Positions 11,216 through 23,490 of a stretch of 64,000 nt of DNA are shown here, one piece after another. Origin of the DNA: Hydrangea macrophylla (taxonomy: Eukaryota > Streptophyta > Magnoliopsida > Cornales > Hydrangeaceae). A program made the translations under genes and the position numbers. The stretch's first letter is position 1; each line of letters opens with the position of its first letter. The stretch lies in the NCBI GenBank assembly GCA_033977485.1, contig CM066993.1, positions 25,038,001-25,102,000 on the forward strand. Direction: 5' to 3'. The notes beneath the pieces were generated by a model. That model did not search any database and had not been told where the DNA came from. It was given only the letters and a program-made list of their open reading frames with translations.

Positions 11216-13580
11216 TGAATGAGGTCAACTTTCGATGGTTAGAAAAGTGATAAAATTTGCATTTGCCCTAAGTTTGGATACCTCTCAGGCTGACGCCTTG
11301 ACTGGTACAGTAACGTTGTTCGAAACTTCTGCTTGTATCCACATATTTTATAATTGGGAGTCACCTTAAACCTACACATTTTAGACCGCCAGGACGAATG
11401 GACTTGATAGGAATAACGATGACAAGTTGAGTTGGTTTGTATGAACTTTGAGCTCTGATACACTTTTATCAGCTCAACCAAAAAGGATTGTCTTGTCAAA
11501 AGTAAAGGCACGAAGCGCCCAAATTGCCATTATTAAATGTTTCTCTGTCATAAATGGTGTACTGCTCATCTTTTATGTTCAATCCTCATCTTAATATGAT
11601 AGTACTTTGCTGATAAATTTGGTTTTTAAAAACTCCTCCCTATTGATCTAGTCAATTCTCTACTTCTCCTAGGAAGTGCTTTGAATTAGTGCCTTAGCTT
11701 TTAGCATAAAAGATGCTTTTGTTTCAAAATTTTCAAAACAACTTGGTGACTTAAAAACTCACCCTTGGTGTGAAGGGATCGTGTTAGGCAAACGAAGTTT
11801 GCCCCTAGTTTAAGGTGTACGAAGTGGAATTCATAGGCAAACGAGGTGGGTGACCGAAGTTTGCCCCTAGTTTGGATGATGGTTTATTGGAGGTTTTGGA
11901 TAAACGAGGTAGGTGACCAAAGTTTGCCCCTTGTATAAAGGGTAGATAGTAAAATTCAGGCAAACGAGGTGGGTAGCAAAAGTTTGCCCCTAGTGTGGAA
12001 GGTGATTTCTGGCTTGAGGCAAGGACCGTGACTTTAATCTCTCATATGCTCATAACTTTTGCCTAGGCACCGGTGAAGTGACTTAGCGAGCTATTTTCTC
12101 TCTTTTGTTATTGCTCACTATGGATTTAGCTCTAACTTTTGCCTGGGCGTCCTTTCGGATTTTCGACCTAGCGAGCCATCCTTCTTTTCTTTTTTGAAAG
12201 TCTGTCTACGTATACCCGAGCGGGGATCAAGTCCAACGTAGTTCGAGCTAGGACCCTAAAAGAAGGGGGGGTGATTTTAGGTAGGTGGGATGACCGAACC
12301 GATGCGGTTGCCTATGTATCCCTGAGCGGGAATCAGGTTGAGCGTAGTTCAAGGGAAGGCTTGAAGGAAATTGGTTTGATTAGGATTGTGTCGAGCGAAC
12401 CGATGCGGTTACCTACGTATCCCCGAGTGGGAATCAGGTCGAACGTAGTTCATGGCAAGGTCTTGAAAGAAATTGGTTTGGGGTTTTTCAAACCAATCGT
12501 CAAAGAAGTTTAAACTTAGCTCACTTGTGGTAGCCTTGAATAAAAGGATTCAGTTTTGATATCCCTTTCTTTTCTTTTCTTTTCTTTTCTTTTTCTTTTT
12601 CTTTTTCTTTTTCTTTTGTTTTGAGGATTGATCCTTTTCACTTTCGTCTAGCCAGTTAATTTTCCTTTTCACATAGTTGATTCATGTGAGATCTTCCGAT
12701 CATAATCTCGAAATTCCAGAATGAGCACGTCAGTTCTCAGGATTTATGCGTGGCCGTTCCAAGCCTTTGAAATGTGATCTAGGCACGTTTTTATGATGTA
12801 CTTTGAATCGTACAATTCCCTCATTTGTAAAATCATTTTGGTAGGCTAGCGTCAGATCTTGGAAATCAATACCTTTTCAGCTCTAACTTTTGCCTAGGTG
12901 CCCTTTTGGGTTTTCAACCTAGCGAGCTTCTTTTTTTTTTCTTTTTTTTTCTGTTGTTAATTTTTTTTTGAAAGTGGAGATGAAACTCACTGAAATGTTG
13001 AGCTACCATCAATGACTAAGTGTGCACATGTTCGCATGGCTATCAATTGGGTTGGGCCCAAAGCTTTGAAATGGTAGAAATGGTGGAAATTGGGCAAGCC
13101 CCAAATCAGTCTCAAGTATGTCTTTTCAAAATTTAAGCAAAAGCATCTTTAAATTCTTAAAGTAAGATGATTCAATTCTCAGCTCTTCATCGGTGTCAGT
13201 GTGAAATCGACTTTGAACTTTTAGGATTCTTTTTTGTTTTGTTGCAAAAATGTATTAGCAGAGTAATGGTAATTTGAAAAGTGACATTTTCAGTTCAGCG
13301 ATTCATGCACTTTTGACTATACACATCAAATTATGCAAAACAAGATTTCATTCCATTAGCAAGAGAAGGATTACATTACTCGATACAGACTCACAACAAC
13401 TCGATGACAGACAGACTTGACCACAAGAGTAAACTTTAAATAGACTCAAAACATAGAACAGACTCGACCCGGTCTCAATTGGAGTGCTATGGTGACTCGC
13501 CTATTTTCTTTTTTTGAAAGAGCATCCTCATTTGTTTTGCTAGAAAAAGTTCCAAACACCACCACTTCACTTGCATAAGT
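11216..13580 (-). mobile_element. Non-coding 3' interior of the Ogre-like element with repeated modules
   Basis: No gene seen. At 11770-12000 a module with 'caaacgaggtgggtgacc' and 'agtttgcccctag' repeats about four times. At 12190-12470 a module ending 'gggaatcaggtcgaacgtag' repeats three times. A (CTTTT)n-like tract is at 12562-12618. The phrase 'ctaacttttgcctaggcgcc' appears at about 12130 and 12890. The same modules occur at 52190-53040 and, inverted, at 62500-63300, so they are family-wide 3'UTR signals, not accidents of this copy. Confidence 0.65.
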
Positions 13581-14210
13581 TCAACACTCAAGGGCCTCAG
13601 CGAAGGGGATCATTTGAACAGATGAGCCAGGGGCTTTAGGTTCGATGAAGCCAGGGGCTTTAGGTTTGATAAAGTTAGGGGCTTTTTGGTTGACATAGGG
13701 TTGGATGGGTGATGGCTCGATGATTTTCTGATCAATGAGGTCTTGGATATCATGGAGAAGGCGCATGCAGCTGTCGGTGTCGTGGCCTGGGCCTTGGTGG
13801 TAGGCACAACATTTGGACAGGTCACAACTGGGTGAAGGGATATCAGCACGAGGCTGAAGGAGTTGGAGGTGCCCCTTTTTGATGAGGTTATCAAGGATTA
13901 CGGACAACGACATACCCAGGTTGGCAAAGGTTCTTGGTTTGCGGGCTTTTTTAAACTGTGAGTTCAAGTGGGTCCTTGGAGAGGCTCTTGGGTTTGGATA
14001 TGGACTAGGATTACCAAGGCTAGTGTATGGACTTGGATACAAGTAGGGATTTAGATGTGGAAATGGGCTTGGATGGACGGCATCGGACAACCCATACTTC
14101 CCTTTATTGATGGTCTGCACCATATTCTCAAATCGGCCTATCCTTAAACTTAGTTGTTCAATAGTTATTTGCAGTTTGTTCACTTTCTCTTCTGGAGCTT
14201 TGTAGGCCAT
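13581..14210 (-). pseudogene. gag: Tat/Ogre-type gag remnant (209 codons)
   Basis: The frame starts at an ATG at 14210 and ends at 13581. Residues 7-36 look like a coiled coil, and 45-80 are rich in Pro, Tyr and Ser. Residues 95-120 resemble the conserved stretch that precedes the nucleocapsid in Ogre gag. Residues 135-148 form a CX2HX4HX4C knuckle (C135, H138, H143, C148), followed by LLHDIQDLID as in Tat/Ogre proteins. The tail repeats KAPGF-like units. The large capsid part of gag found in the sister element at 60540-60900 is absent, so this is an internally deleted but open gag. No protease or pol follows; the next 5 kb is repeats. Expression is unproven. Confidence 0.75.
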
Positions 14211-15795
14211 TGGTAGGCTTATGATAGTCTAGGCTAGCTTGTGATCATGATAATGAATTCGGGAAAATACGATAGCGTCCTTACCTGGGGCTATGTTTTT
14301 TTGCAAATAGAAGTAAAAGCCCAAATTAACAGAGGCACGAAATACTTCTTATGGACTCCTAGTAAAGAGAGCTGATTAGAGTCTCAAAGAATTTATCGAT
14401 GTGAACTGATGATTGTTACAGTATGTATACGACTTCTATAAAATGATTGAGATGGGTGAGGATGATGACATGTACGCGCATGATGTGTAGAGACTGACAT
14501 ATATGAGACTTACAAGATGTGCGTTCATGTAGACTGACACGAATCGTGTATGCATATGAGACAAGCATGCGGATGTAAGCCCTAATTGATATGATGCCCC
14601 CCTACTTCTAACAGATAGCAGTTAAACAAATAAGATCCTAGCCATACAGAGTGTGCTAACCTTACTTTCCAGCATGATCACCTAGGGATAATAGGGATTT
14701 CCGGGATACTTCGGGAATTTGGGACAGAGTTTCTGGGAGAAATAGGGATTTGGAAGATTCGGAGAAATTTCTAGAAGTCATTTCAGTTTCTAGGAGAAAT
14801 AGGGATTTTTGGTTGATTTCGACTAAGCTTCTAGGAAAAACTGGTATTTGGGGTATTTATGAGAAATATGGATAGAGTTTCTAGGAGAAACAAGTATATC
14901 TGGGCATTTCTGGGTGATTTGGGCAGAGTTTTTGGGAGAAACAAGTACTATGGGTATTTCTAGGAAATTTGGATAGAGTTTCTAGGAGAAACTAGCATTT
15001 TTGAGAAAATAGGACAGAGTTTCTGGGAGAAACTGGTATATCTGGGAAATTAGGGAGATTTAGAGAGAGCTTATGAGAAAAACTGGTTAATATGGTTATA
15101 TCTGGGATATCTGGACAGAGTTTCTGGGAAAAACTGGTTAATTTGGTTATATTTAGGATATCTGGACAGAGTTTCTGGGAGAAACTGGTTAATATGGTTA
15201 TAGTGATCATACTGTCTAGCAGGTTTTCATACTCCTATGTCTTAGGACCGACAAACAAAGTTTGCGGTGTATATCTTTGTGAGCATGGAGCAGGCATCTT
15301 TGTCATGGTGCCTAGGCAGGTTAACTCAATGTGATCACATATGAGTGATTGCCTTGGGGATCATAAGAAAGAGGTTCTGCCTCATGTCACATAAGCGTCT
15401 ACACGCGCAGGTAATCCCTTCAGGGCCTACAGCAGTTATATCACATTGTCCAATCTGAAAAGATAAATCACTAGTCCTATGAAAGGTTCTACAAGAATCT
15501 ATGTGCAAAGGCTGGGTTTAGTCAAAGAAGGTCCATTGACGAGAGTTCCAATATACCGTCAGAGGGACAGTATGGAGGTTTTTACTCTTTTTGATATACC
15601 TTGGAAGATACAGTATCAACGGTGACTTGAGCATTGGCACAGCAAGACCTGAACAATGTCAGCGTCGAGGTTCAGACATAGTCGGAGGGGGAAATGCAGG
15701 AGTGCAATGCGGTGAACCAGACACAGTAAAAAGATGATTTTAAGGATGCTTCTTATGAGTCAAACCTCTGTATTATTTTATTTTGAAAATAAAAA
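14211..15795 (-). mobile_element. 5' leader of the Ogre-like element with tandem repeats
   Basis: This lies between the primer site and the gag remnant. At 14690-15200 a roughly 40-45 bp unit built on 'gacagagtttctgggagaaact' repeats about eleven times with drift. Both strands give short open frames there (14992-15210, 15092-15334), which are repeat artefacts. The rest shows nothing recognisable. Confidence 0.6.
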
Positions 15796-15813
15796 TCCCC
15801 AGCAGAGTCGCCA
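15796..15813 (-). promoter_or_regulatory. Primer-binding site of the Ogre-like element
   Basis: The minus strand reads TGGCGACTCTGCTGGGGA three bases inside the 5' LTR. Starting with TGG fits pairing to a tRNA 3' CCA end. Ogre elements are reported to use tRNA-Arg; I could not check the tRNA here. Confidence 0.75.
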
Positions 15814-15816
15814 GAT

Positions 15817-18800
15817 TGTGGACACGCGGAATTCCACTTATTTTTTGTTTTCGTTTGAAATTTGATTTAGATCAAAGAAAGAAAATGGTCTGTTGAAAAC
15901 AGATACAAAGTCGCCACTTGGTCTTTAAGGAACCAAGAAACATAATTTGACTCACCCAAATGGATAAAGGTCACCAACCCTTCATAACCAAAGAACTTGG
16001 CTCGGGGTTTTGGTACGAGAGAGGAAGGAGCCTTTGTCGCGACTAAAACACCATCAACTCGCCCCGTCTTTCGACGGGCCTCAATTAGCATCCAAATAAT
16101 CATATTATACTATGTTTGGTTCGACAATTAATACTATGATAGTATATTACATCACATAAGAAAATTTGAAATGGAAGATCTAAAGATAAGATATCATTCA
16201 TAAGATCTAAGCAAAGTATCACACAATGCAAAGTGAAAGATCACACAAAACAAAGCTAGGAAAAATCGTCTAATCACATATCAAGTAATAATGTTTTCCT
16301 AATCTAAGGGGACATGAATTGTTCTTGAAACAAATAAATCAAAGAAATCAAAATATGCTTAGAAAACTAGTATGATGCATGTTAATCTTTGAGAAAAGAA
16401 GACCTCTCAATCCCTGGGACGGATGAGAAAGGAAGATTGGATCAAGGGGGAAGCATGAACGTGTGATCAAATTCGTTCCTTATAATCTTCTTAGATTAGG
16501 AGCCATGAAAGCCCCAAATCTTGCATGGATGCAATGTATGTAGCTAGAATGTGCCAAGGTTGTAGTGTGTTTTCTGTTCATGGATTCCTAGAATGACTTA
16601 GAAGTCTAGAATGTGTATGAATGAATGAATGAAATCATCATGAGATATGTACAAATGTAGTGTGAACTACTTCCTAAGACATGAGCTAATTTGGAGTAGA
16701 TGTAAGCATCAAATCAAAAGGGGGAAGTAAAAGTGTGCTTGTTGTGAATAGTGGACAGAACAGTAACATGATCTTGTGAAAATGGAAACGAGGGGTTAGG
16801 AATGTTTCCAATGCATGATTTTTTTAGGGAGATCTTTCTTATTGTGTCTAGAACACAACCCAAAAAGCCAATCTTTAATAACTATTACAGATTGAGAGAA
16901 ATCATATGAACAATGGAGGTCGCTCAAAAACAGAGTTTGTACTGTCGACTAAAATGTTAGAAAATCTTAGAAAATGAGAACAAAAGATCTAGAGGCCCAT
17001 ATTATACAGAAGGTTCCCTAAAACATTGAAGTTCAAGGTAAAAATAAGTTGGGACCACTCGTTTTGGAAAAGTTTTGTGTGAAACAAGTTGAAAGTCAGC
17101 CTAGATGCTATGACAGCAAAGGCAGAATATCTGGAGGATATGTTTGGACCAAAATGGGGTCTTTCTATGCATCTCCAAGTCAAACCAAAAATCATGGGTG
17201 TTCTCTAATGAGCTAGGAAGACTTTCCAAGAGGTCTTACATTCATCAATTGAGTATTGAACTCAAAATAATTCTTTGAAGTTAAATGACTCACTATTTTG
17301 AGGGTTTTGAGAAAAACAAGGTTTATTTCTTGAAATCAAAATGAGGGGTTTAAGAGGTGGGTTTTGAAATGGGGGTTTTGAAAGTATACTTCCAGAACTT
17401 GGATGAATATTCTAACCACTTGGAATATCAATTCCTAACTCATTTCAAGAACTTCCCAAGTATTTGCAAAACATGGTTTTATTTGGAAACCAAACTCAAG
17501 AATCTATGAGAGTATGATACATGAGAGGATAGATGATACATGATATGATATAGCATGTTAAAAGTGGTTAATAACATGTTCATGGGATATGGGTTTATCT
17601 AGATACAAGAGAGTGTTGCATCAAAGTGTGAAAGTCAAAAAGTGACATGCTGTGAATAGTGGACAGACTGTATGCATTACTTTATAACATCATAATGGGA
17701 GGTCAAACATGCCTAGAAAAATGTGAGAAATTTTAGAGATCCTCCACAGTGTGTTTAGAATGCACAAAAAAAGACCAAACCTCAATACCTATCACAGATT
17801 AAAAGAAACAAATCAGAATGTACACATGACTCAGAAATAAAAGCTGCACTGTTGACTGATTTTATATGATTTTTCAAAAATCAAAGAAATGGTCTATGAT
17901 GACCCATTATATACCAAAGGTTTCCTAAGACACCCAAGGTTCATAAAAAAAAATAGAAAATATATATGTACAGTGACGAAAACATCCAGAATAAGTGCAA
18001 GAAGTCAGGTAAACATTCTGTGAGAACAGAGGAAGATTATGAATATGAACTTGTTAAATCCGAAAATAATACTTTCACATCTCTACAATTGATGGGAAAG
18101 ATTAGAGACAAACTATGATGTCTTAGGAATATTTTCCAAGTAGTTTCATCACCATAACTCAAGTATTTAATTCAAAACAAATCTTTGAATCTGAACAGCT
18201 CACTGTTTTGTATCATTCTTGAAGAAAATGGATTTGGGTTTTGGAATAGAGTTTGAGTTCTTGATTAGGGGTTTTGAAATAGATTTTCAAAGCATGAACT
18301 TAAACACTTGAGATGACTATGTGACCACTTAGAATCTCATACAACCTTGAATCATCAAAGAGCTCACAATATTACTTGCACAAACATAGTTTTGTTTGAG
18401 AATATGACTTCAAGAATACATATGAATCTATTGAAGGTAGAATCATCATCCATCAAACATGTCTTTCAGGTCAAGAGCTATTATCCATAAGGATTCACTC
18501 TCCTCAAACAACATGTCATCTAGATGATGATGAACAACTAAACAATCAAAGAAAAGTCAAAAAGAAATGAGGTTAAGAGAGAGATGAATATCAAAGTAAA
18601 CAAGCATTCAAATAGCAATCAATAGTTGATAATCATTGAGATATTGGACTTGTAGCTTGGTGTTTCACTCATATATGGTGACATTTGGATATGGAAGTAG
18701 CTTCCTATCTCATGAATACTCAAGAATGGTGGTGAAAGAAATGTTTGAATGATTGATGTTTTGATAGCAAACTCAAGTAAAAAGAAAGCTCACTTTGATG

Positions 18801-19953
18801 GACAAAATAGAAGAAGAAGACTACTTCTTCTCTTTCTCTCTCTATTTTTCTCTAGAGTTTCTTCCTAAGCTCTCTCTAAGCTTCCATGTCTCTCCTCTAA
18901 ATGGAAGTAAATTGCTTCTTTTATAGGCAAATGAGGGGTGGTAAATGGGGTTGTAAAAAGTATAAAAAGGTCTCCCATTGGTCCAAAATAAGCTGGGAAC
19001 CAAAACTACGTCGTTTTGGTTTCTAATTAATCAATTTGAACCCCCAATCAAAATTACAAAAATGGACTATTCTGGGGGAGAGTGTCGCGGCGGCAATGGG
19101 CCAGTACTGCGGCAGCACTGCTCCCCCTTTGTCCAGATAATGCTGTTTAGGCCCCCAGAGGTTCCGGTATTCGCGAAAACGCCATATTTCGTCCGAAATT
19201 AACAGAAAATGCATACGAACTCCAAATTGAAGTTGTGATATACCGTTGGAAAGGTAATGGAGTCTACTTTACATAAAAATAGTTCAGGGATAGGTCACTT
19301 TGAAATGTTTTACGATATTTGCGATAAGAGCCAATTTGCTCGCCCTTTTCATCTTCGGAAATTCATAATAAACCCGTTTTAAGTCCAGAAATTATGTGCG
19401 ACATACCATTGGAAAGCTATTGACCTCTAGTATCTATGAAAAATGATACGGCATTCCGGTTTTAAAGTCAACTTTTGGGCAAACTGGTCAAACTTGGGAT
19501 TCCTAGGAAGTTCTTGAAACCTCTGGGAGCTTCCAGGAGCTGACGTTTTCGTTCGATTTTCTTTTAAAACTCATTTGAATACTTTTTACATGATCCTGGT
19601 GAATTTAGATGATTTCGGTCAAACTTGGTCAAACCTGGGTCAGACCTTGGTCAAACCGATCAACGGGGACTTTCCGGGAACTTCCGGGACTTCCGAGGGT
19701 CTCTGAGAGCTGACGATTTCATCTGATTTTACTTAAAAACTCATTTTCTTACTTTTCTTATGACATAGCATCTTTCAAGAACTTTTGGTCCAAATCTGGG
19801 AGTTTTCGGGCTTTTAGGGGCATTTTGGTCATTCTGTACATTTTGAGAAATAGAACTAACTTCCAAGAGTCCTTTTAAGACTTTTTCGATCATTGTGAAC
19901 CACCAAGCTAAGAGTCTCCTAAATCTGATAGCCGACAAAATGGGGTGTCTACA
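15817..19953 (-). mobile_element. 5' LTR of the Ogre-like element (4137 bp)
   Basis: A near-full-length direct repeat of 4266-8387, starting TGTGGACACG and ending GTCTACA. The TATA box on the minus strand is at 18918-18926. Short frames at 15867-16103, 16989-17195, 18978-19214 and 19741-19938 are LTR sequence. Confidence 0.9.
18918..18926 (-). promoter_or_regulatory. TATA box of the Ogre-like 5' LTR
   Basis: CTATAAAAG on the minus strand, conserved in the partner LTR at 7333-7341. The purine-rich downstream stretch looks like an untranslated leader. Confidence 0.6.
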
Positions 19954-20238
19954 GGGATCAAGTGAGTTAGAAACTCACCTAGGGCGTGTTTGGCTATGTG
20001 AACTTGAAAAACCAAAGCTCTCTCTTTCTTCTCCTCTCTGCCCAACTCTCTACCTCTCCTTCTCTTTCTTTTTCCTTGTTGTTTTCTTCCTCTTCCTCTT
20101 CCTCTTCTTCTTCTCTGCCAAAGAGCAGTGTGTGTGTGTGTAGATATAGATATATATGTGTGGATGAGTATACATTTATTAACAATCTCTCTCTTAACCA
20201 AAAACTAATCAAACAGACCCAAGGCCTGAAAGGGATAC

Positions 20239-20249
20239 ATATATATAGA
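20239..20249 (-). promoter_or_regulatory. TATA-like box of Tekay1 LTR
   Basis: CTATATATATG on the minus strand, about 60 bp after the CAATCGATTGG array in element orientation. It is conserved at about 50300-50310 in the other LTR. Confidence 0.5.
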
Positions 20250-20309
20250 GTTGAGAGAATGCCACACGTTTAAAGCTAAAGAAAAGAAGAAAACTTGTCT
20301 CAAATTATG

Positions 20310-20500
20310 TCAATCGATTGGGAATCTAGTCAATCGATTGGCAATAAGTATTAGAAGGCAATCGATTAGGAAGAATGTCAATCGATTGGTATGTTGACAC
20401 GTAATCAATTTTAGCCAGTAACATGGCAATCGATTGGGAACATTTCAATCGATTGGTATCAAAAAGTGTCAATCGATTGGGATAGATGGCAATCGATTGG
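20310..20500. repeat. CAATCGATTGG array upstream of the Tekay1 TATA box
   Basis: Eight or nine CAATCGATTGG-like palindromes in 190 bp, in pairs about 20 bp apart separated by about 23-28 bp. It is the promoter-proximal counterpart of the array at 3919-4155. Confidence 0.88.
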
Positions 20501-20584
20501 TAACCAAGTTTCACCAAAAGGAAAGAAAAGTTTCTAGAATGAAGTTTTATTTGTTAATACTCTCCAGAAATTCAGGGTAATACA

Positions 20585-20602
20585 TTCTCCACCACTCAAA
20601 AA
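20585..20602 (-). promoter_or_regulatory. Tekay1 polypurine tract
   Basis: The minus strand reads GAGTGGTGGAGAA directly before the LTR start TGTATTACC, the expected position and composition. Confidence 0.7.
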
Positions 20603-20637
20603 AAGATTTCATCCTCGAAATCAAAGACAAACGAGGC

Positions 20638-21168
20638 CTAAAACAAAAATGGGAGCTTCTCTCGCATCTCTGACTCTAGCCCCCATGAAGCTTTTCCTTC
20701 ACCATGATGTTTCCACTGGACCTTCACTAGCGGAATCTGCTTGTTTTTTAGCTTCTTGTTCCCTCGATCCAAAATACGAACTGGTCCTTCTTTGAATGTA
20801 ATGTTGTCATTGACTTCAATGTCCTCAAAGTTGATCTCGTGTACTGGGTTGTGGGCACACTTCCTTAACATATTGATGTGGAAAACATTGTGCACTCCTG
20901 ACATCTTCAGTGGTAATGCAAGGCGATAAGCAACTTTTCCAACACGCTCTAAAATCTTGAATGGTCTGATGAATTGTGGCGATAACTTGCCTCTATTTTG
21001 ACCAAATCTGACGATGCTTCGAACAGGTGAAACCTTGAGTATCATGTGATCTCCAACGGCAAACTCCAAGTATTTACGTCGCTTATCAGCATAACTCTTG
21101 TGTCGGGTCTGAGCTATCTTCATCTTCTCACACACTATCCAGATCTTCTCACTGGTCTTTTGTACCAT
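20638..21168 (-). pseudogene. pol: Tekay1 integrase C-terminus and chromodomain
   Basis: This frame carries the linker HKSYADKRR, the GPF/RPF-type module KLSPQFIRPFKILERVG and the HNVFHINML segment typical of gypsy integrase C-termini. The last 55 residues match the Tekay-type chromodomain, which in chromoviruses is thought to direct insertion into heterochromatin. It ends at a natural-looking stop at 20638, about 50 bp from the polypurine tract. It is out of frame with the integrase core (21135-21560) because of a deletion and frameshift around 21170-21240, so the gene is dead. Confidence 0.88.
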
Positions 21169-21700
21169 TTCTTGCCCAAGAAGTTGAGTATCTCCGACTT
21201 TGGTCCAACAAATCGGTGATCGGCAAGGTCTTCCGTATAAAGCTTCATACTCAAATGATAACTGTTGTTATAGGCAAACTCAATAAAAGGTAAGTGCGTC
21301 TCCAAAGAATTTTCAAAATCAATGACACAAGCACGTAACATATCCTCCATTACTTGATTAACTCGTTCAGTCTGACCATCGGTCTGCGGATGAAAAGCTG
21401 AAATCAAGTTGAACGTCGTTCCCATCGCTGTTTGGTGACTCTTCCAAAATTCTGTAGTAAAACACGAATCTTGATCTAACACAATAGAAATAGGTACTCT
21501 GTGTAACCGTACTATGTTTTGCAGATACATCCGGCTCAAACGTTCCACTGAATATGTCATATTGTAGGTGATAACATGTGCCGTCTTTGTAACTCAATCA
21601 ACGACTGCCCAAATAGCATCATGGTTCTGTTGTGACTTCAACAATCCTACCACGAAATCCATGGTGATGTGTTCCCATTTCCATTGAGGAATCGATAATG
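21135..21700 (-). pseudogene. pol: Tekay1 integrase catalytic core, broken
   Basis: The open part at 21135-21560 has the second catalytic Asp at residue 29 and Glu at residue 65, giving the D35E spacing. The surrounding FHPQTDGQTERVNQ is diagnostic of gypsy integrases. Upstream at 21594-21596 a TGA interrupts the conserved VD-x-TK stretch. Tekay2 has a TGA at the same codon (46005-46007). Near 21240 the conserved stretch after NNSYH is deleted and shifted. Confidence 0.85.
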
Positions 21701-22010
21701 GTTGTAGAAGTCCAGGTGGCTTCTGATATTCCGCCTTCACTTGCTTGCAAGTAAGACATTAAGATACATACTTAGCTATCTCTCTCTTCATTCCTTCCCA
21801 CCAGAAAATTCTCTTCAAAAACTTATACATCTTTGTACCTCCTGGATGAATCGTCATCCGTGATTTATGAGCTTCATCCAATATTTCTTTCTGGAGATTT
21901 TCTTCATCAGGTACACAGATTCTACCTTTACATCGTAAGGCTCCGTCCGTACTGATACTCCAGATCTCTGCTCCTTAGCTGACAACTTCACAAACCATAA
22001 CTTTAAATCT
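21701..22010 (-). pseudogene. pol: Tekay1 integrase N-terminal zinc-binding region, degraded
   Basis: Translated pieces on the minus strand correspond to the HHCC domain: a HPGGTKMY-like histidine part, a WWEGMKRE-like helix and CLTCKQVKAE. All are interrupted by stops and are recognisable only by comparison with Tekay2 (46086-46601). Confidence 0.75.
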
Positions 22011-22225
22011 TCAGCTGTTTATTAAGCTTCTATGATATGACTGATCAAAGTTGGTTGTAGCATAAGACATCCAAAATATTGTCTTTCCATTTGTTTCACT
22101 GGTTGAAGCTCGAATTCAACTAACACTTCTAATGCTCTCCGTTCTTGAATTAGAAATGCAGCGATTACTAATCGAGGTTTACTACTCAATGCATATTCTA
22201 CGACATTCGCTTTACCTGGATGGTA

Positions 22226-22651
22226 CTATAACGAAAAGTTATAGTCCTTGAGTAGCTCCATCCACCTTTGTTGTCGCATGTTCAACTCCTTCTGAGAGAA
22301 CAAATACTTCAAACTCTTATGATCGGATAATAGATCGAACTTTTCTCTATAGAGATAGTGTCTCAAAATCTTTAATGTAAACACTATTGCTGCTAGATCC
22401 AAATCATGAGTAGGATAATTCTTCTCATATACTTTCAACTATCTTGATCCATATGCAATAACATTCCCATCTTGCATCAGTACACACCCAAGTCCTTGGT
22501 GCGATGCATCACTATAAATCACATACCTTTCTCCACTCTTAGGTATCGCAAGCACTGGTACAGAAGTCAATCTTTCTTTTAACTCTTGAAATGCTGCCTC
22601 ATGTTTGTCTGTCCATTTGTACTTTATTTTTTTCCTCGTTAAATTTGTCAA
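22226..22651 (-). pseudogene. pol: Tekay1 RNase H domain with in-frame stops
   Basis: Two same-frame open pieces (22439-22651 and 22226-22438) are separated by one stop. The first has the RNase H Asp in [10 protein letters not shown]. The second has HDLDLAAIVF and the DHKSLKYLF catalytic region. The second ends in a TAG immediately before YHPGKAN. Tekay2 has a TAG at the same codon (46638). Confidence 0.88.
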
Positions 22652-23400
22652 AGGGCTGGCTAACTTGGCGAATCCTTCTACAAATCTTCTGTAATATCCT
22701 TCTAAGCCGAGGAAACTTCTAATCTCTGTAGCATTGGTTGGTCTGTTCTAGCTTAAGACTGCATCGATCTTAGATGAGTCCACTGAAATACCATCCTGAG
22801 ATATGACATGTCCTAAGAATTTGACTTCCCATAGATAAAATTCATATTTGCTGAACTTTGCATACAACTTATTATCTCGAAGTGTATAGAATGCAATCTG
22901 TATGTGCTCCTTGTGATCTTCTTCCGTCTTTGAGTAGATTAGTATGTCATCAATGAACACTATAATGAATTTATCCAAATATGGTCTGAATACTCTATTC
23001 ATTAAGTCCATGAATATTGCTGGTGTGTTCGTCAATCCAAAAGGCATGACCAAAAACTCGTAATGCACGTACCTCGTCCTGAACGCAGGTTTTGTCACAT
23101 CCTCTGGTCGAATCAATAGTTGATGTATCTGGATCGTAGAGTGATCTTAGAGAAAATCCTTGATCCTTGCAACTGGTCAAATAGGTTGTCTCTCCGAGGT
23201 AGTGGATATCTATTCTTGATTGTGACCTTGTTCAACTCCCTGTAGTCCATACAGAGTCAAAGTGTCCCTTCTTTCTTCTTTACAAATAGAACTGGTGCTC
23301 CCAAAGGTGATGTACTTCGATGAACAAATCCTAGAACTTCAAGTTCTTGGACTTGCTTTTTTAGTTCCAACATCTCAGTTGGTGCCATCCTATATGGAGT
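22652..23400 (-). pseudogene. pol: Tekay1 reverse transcriptase, frameshifted
   Basis: The open piece 22748-23116 has the catalytic FIDD box ([11 protein letters not shown]) and the [10 protein letters not shown] segment. Upstream pieces run into different frames around 23116-23200. Lesions include a stop between RT and RNase H. Confidence 0.88.
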
Positions 23401-23490
23401 CTTAGATATCGGAAACGTTCCAGGTATTAGGTCCACACAAAAGTCGATTTCTCTTTTCGGTGGAAGTCCCTTAACATCCTGAAATACATC

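Larger units (their letters stand above)
4266..19953 (-). mobile_element. Non-autonomous Tat/Ogre-like LTR retrotransposon (15.7 kb)
   Basis: The plus strand starts TGTGGACACG and ends GTGTCTACA. The flanking duplication is GGGAC (4261-4265) and GGGAT (19954-19958), one mismatch. The uninterrupted allele at about 50041 reads gggaccaagtgag, confirming the site. LTRs are 4266-8387 and 15817-19953 and differ by about 6% near one end by eye. A primer site (15796-15813) and polypurine tract fix the minus orientation. The 7.4-kb interior has a gag remnant and tandem repeats but no RT, RNase H or integrase, so mobility would need proteins from a related element. Confidence 0.9.
19954..20584 (-). mobile_element. 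Tekay1 3' LTR, proximal part
   Basis: Continues the LTR after the Ogre-like insertion and aligns with 50041-50625. The minus-strand start is TGTATTACCC at 20584. It holds a CAATCGATTGG array and a TATA-like box. Frames at 19895-20273 are pyrimidine-rich LTR leader read as protein. Confidence 0.88.

Noticed and set aside
19895..20273. Arg/Glu-rich or Ser/Leu-rich small proteins near the Tekay1 LTR
   Set aside because: Simple pyrimidine-rich LTR leader translated in several frames. The same occurs at 50000-50327 in the other LTR.
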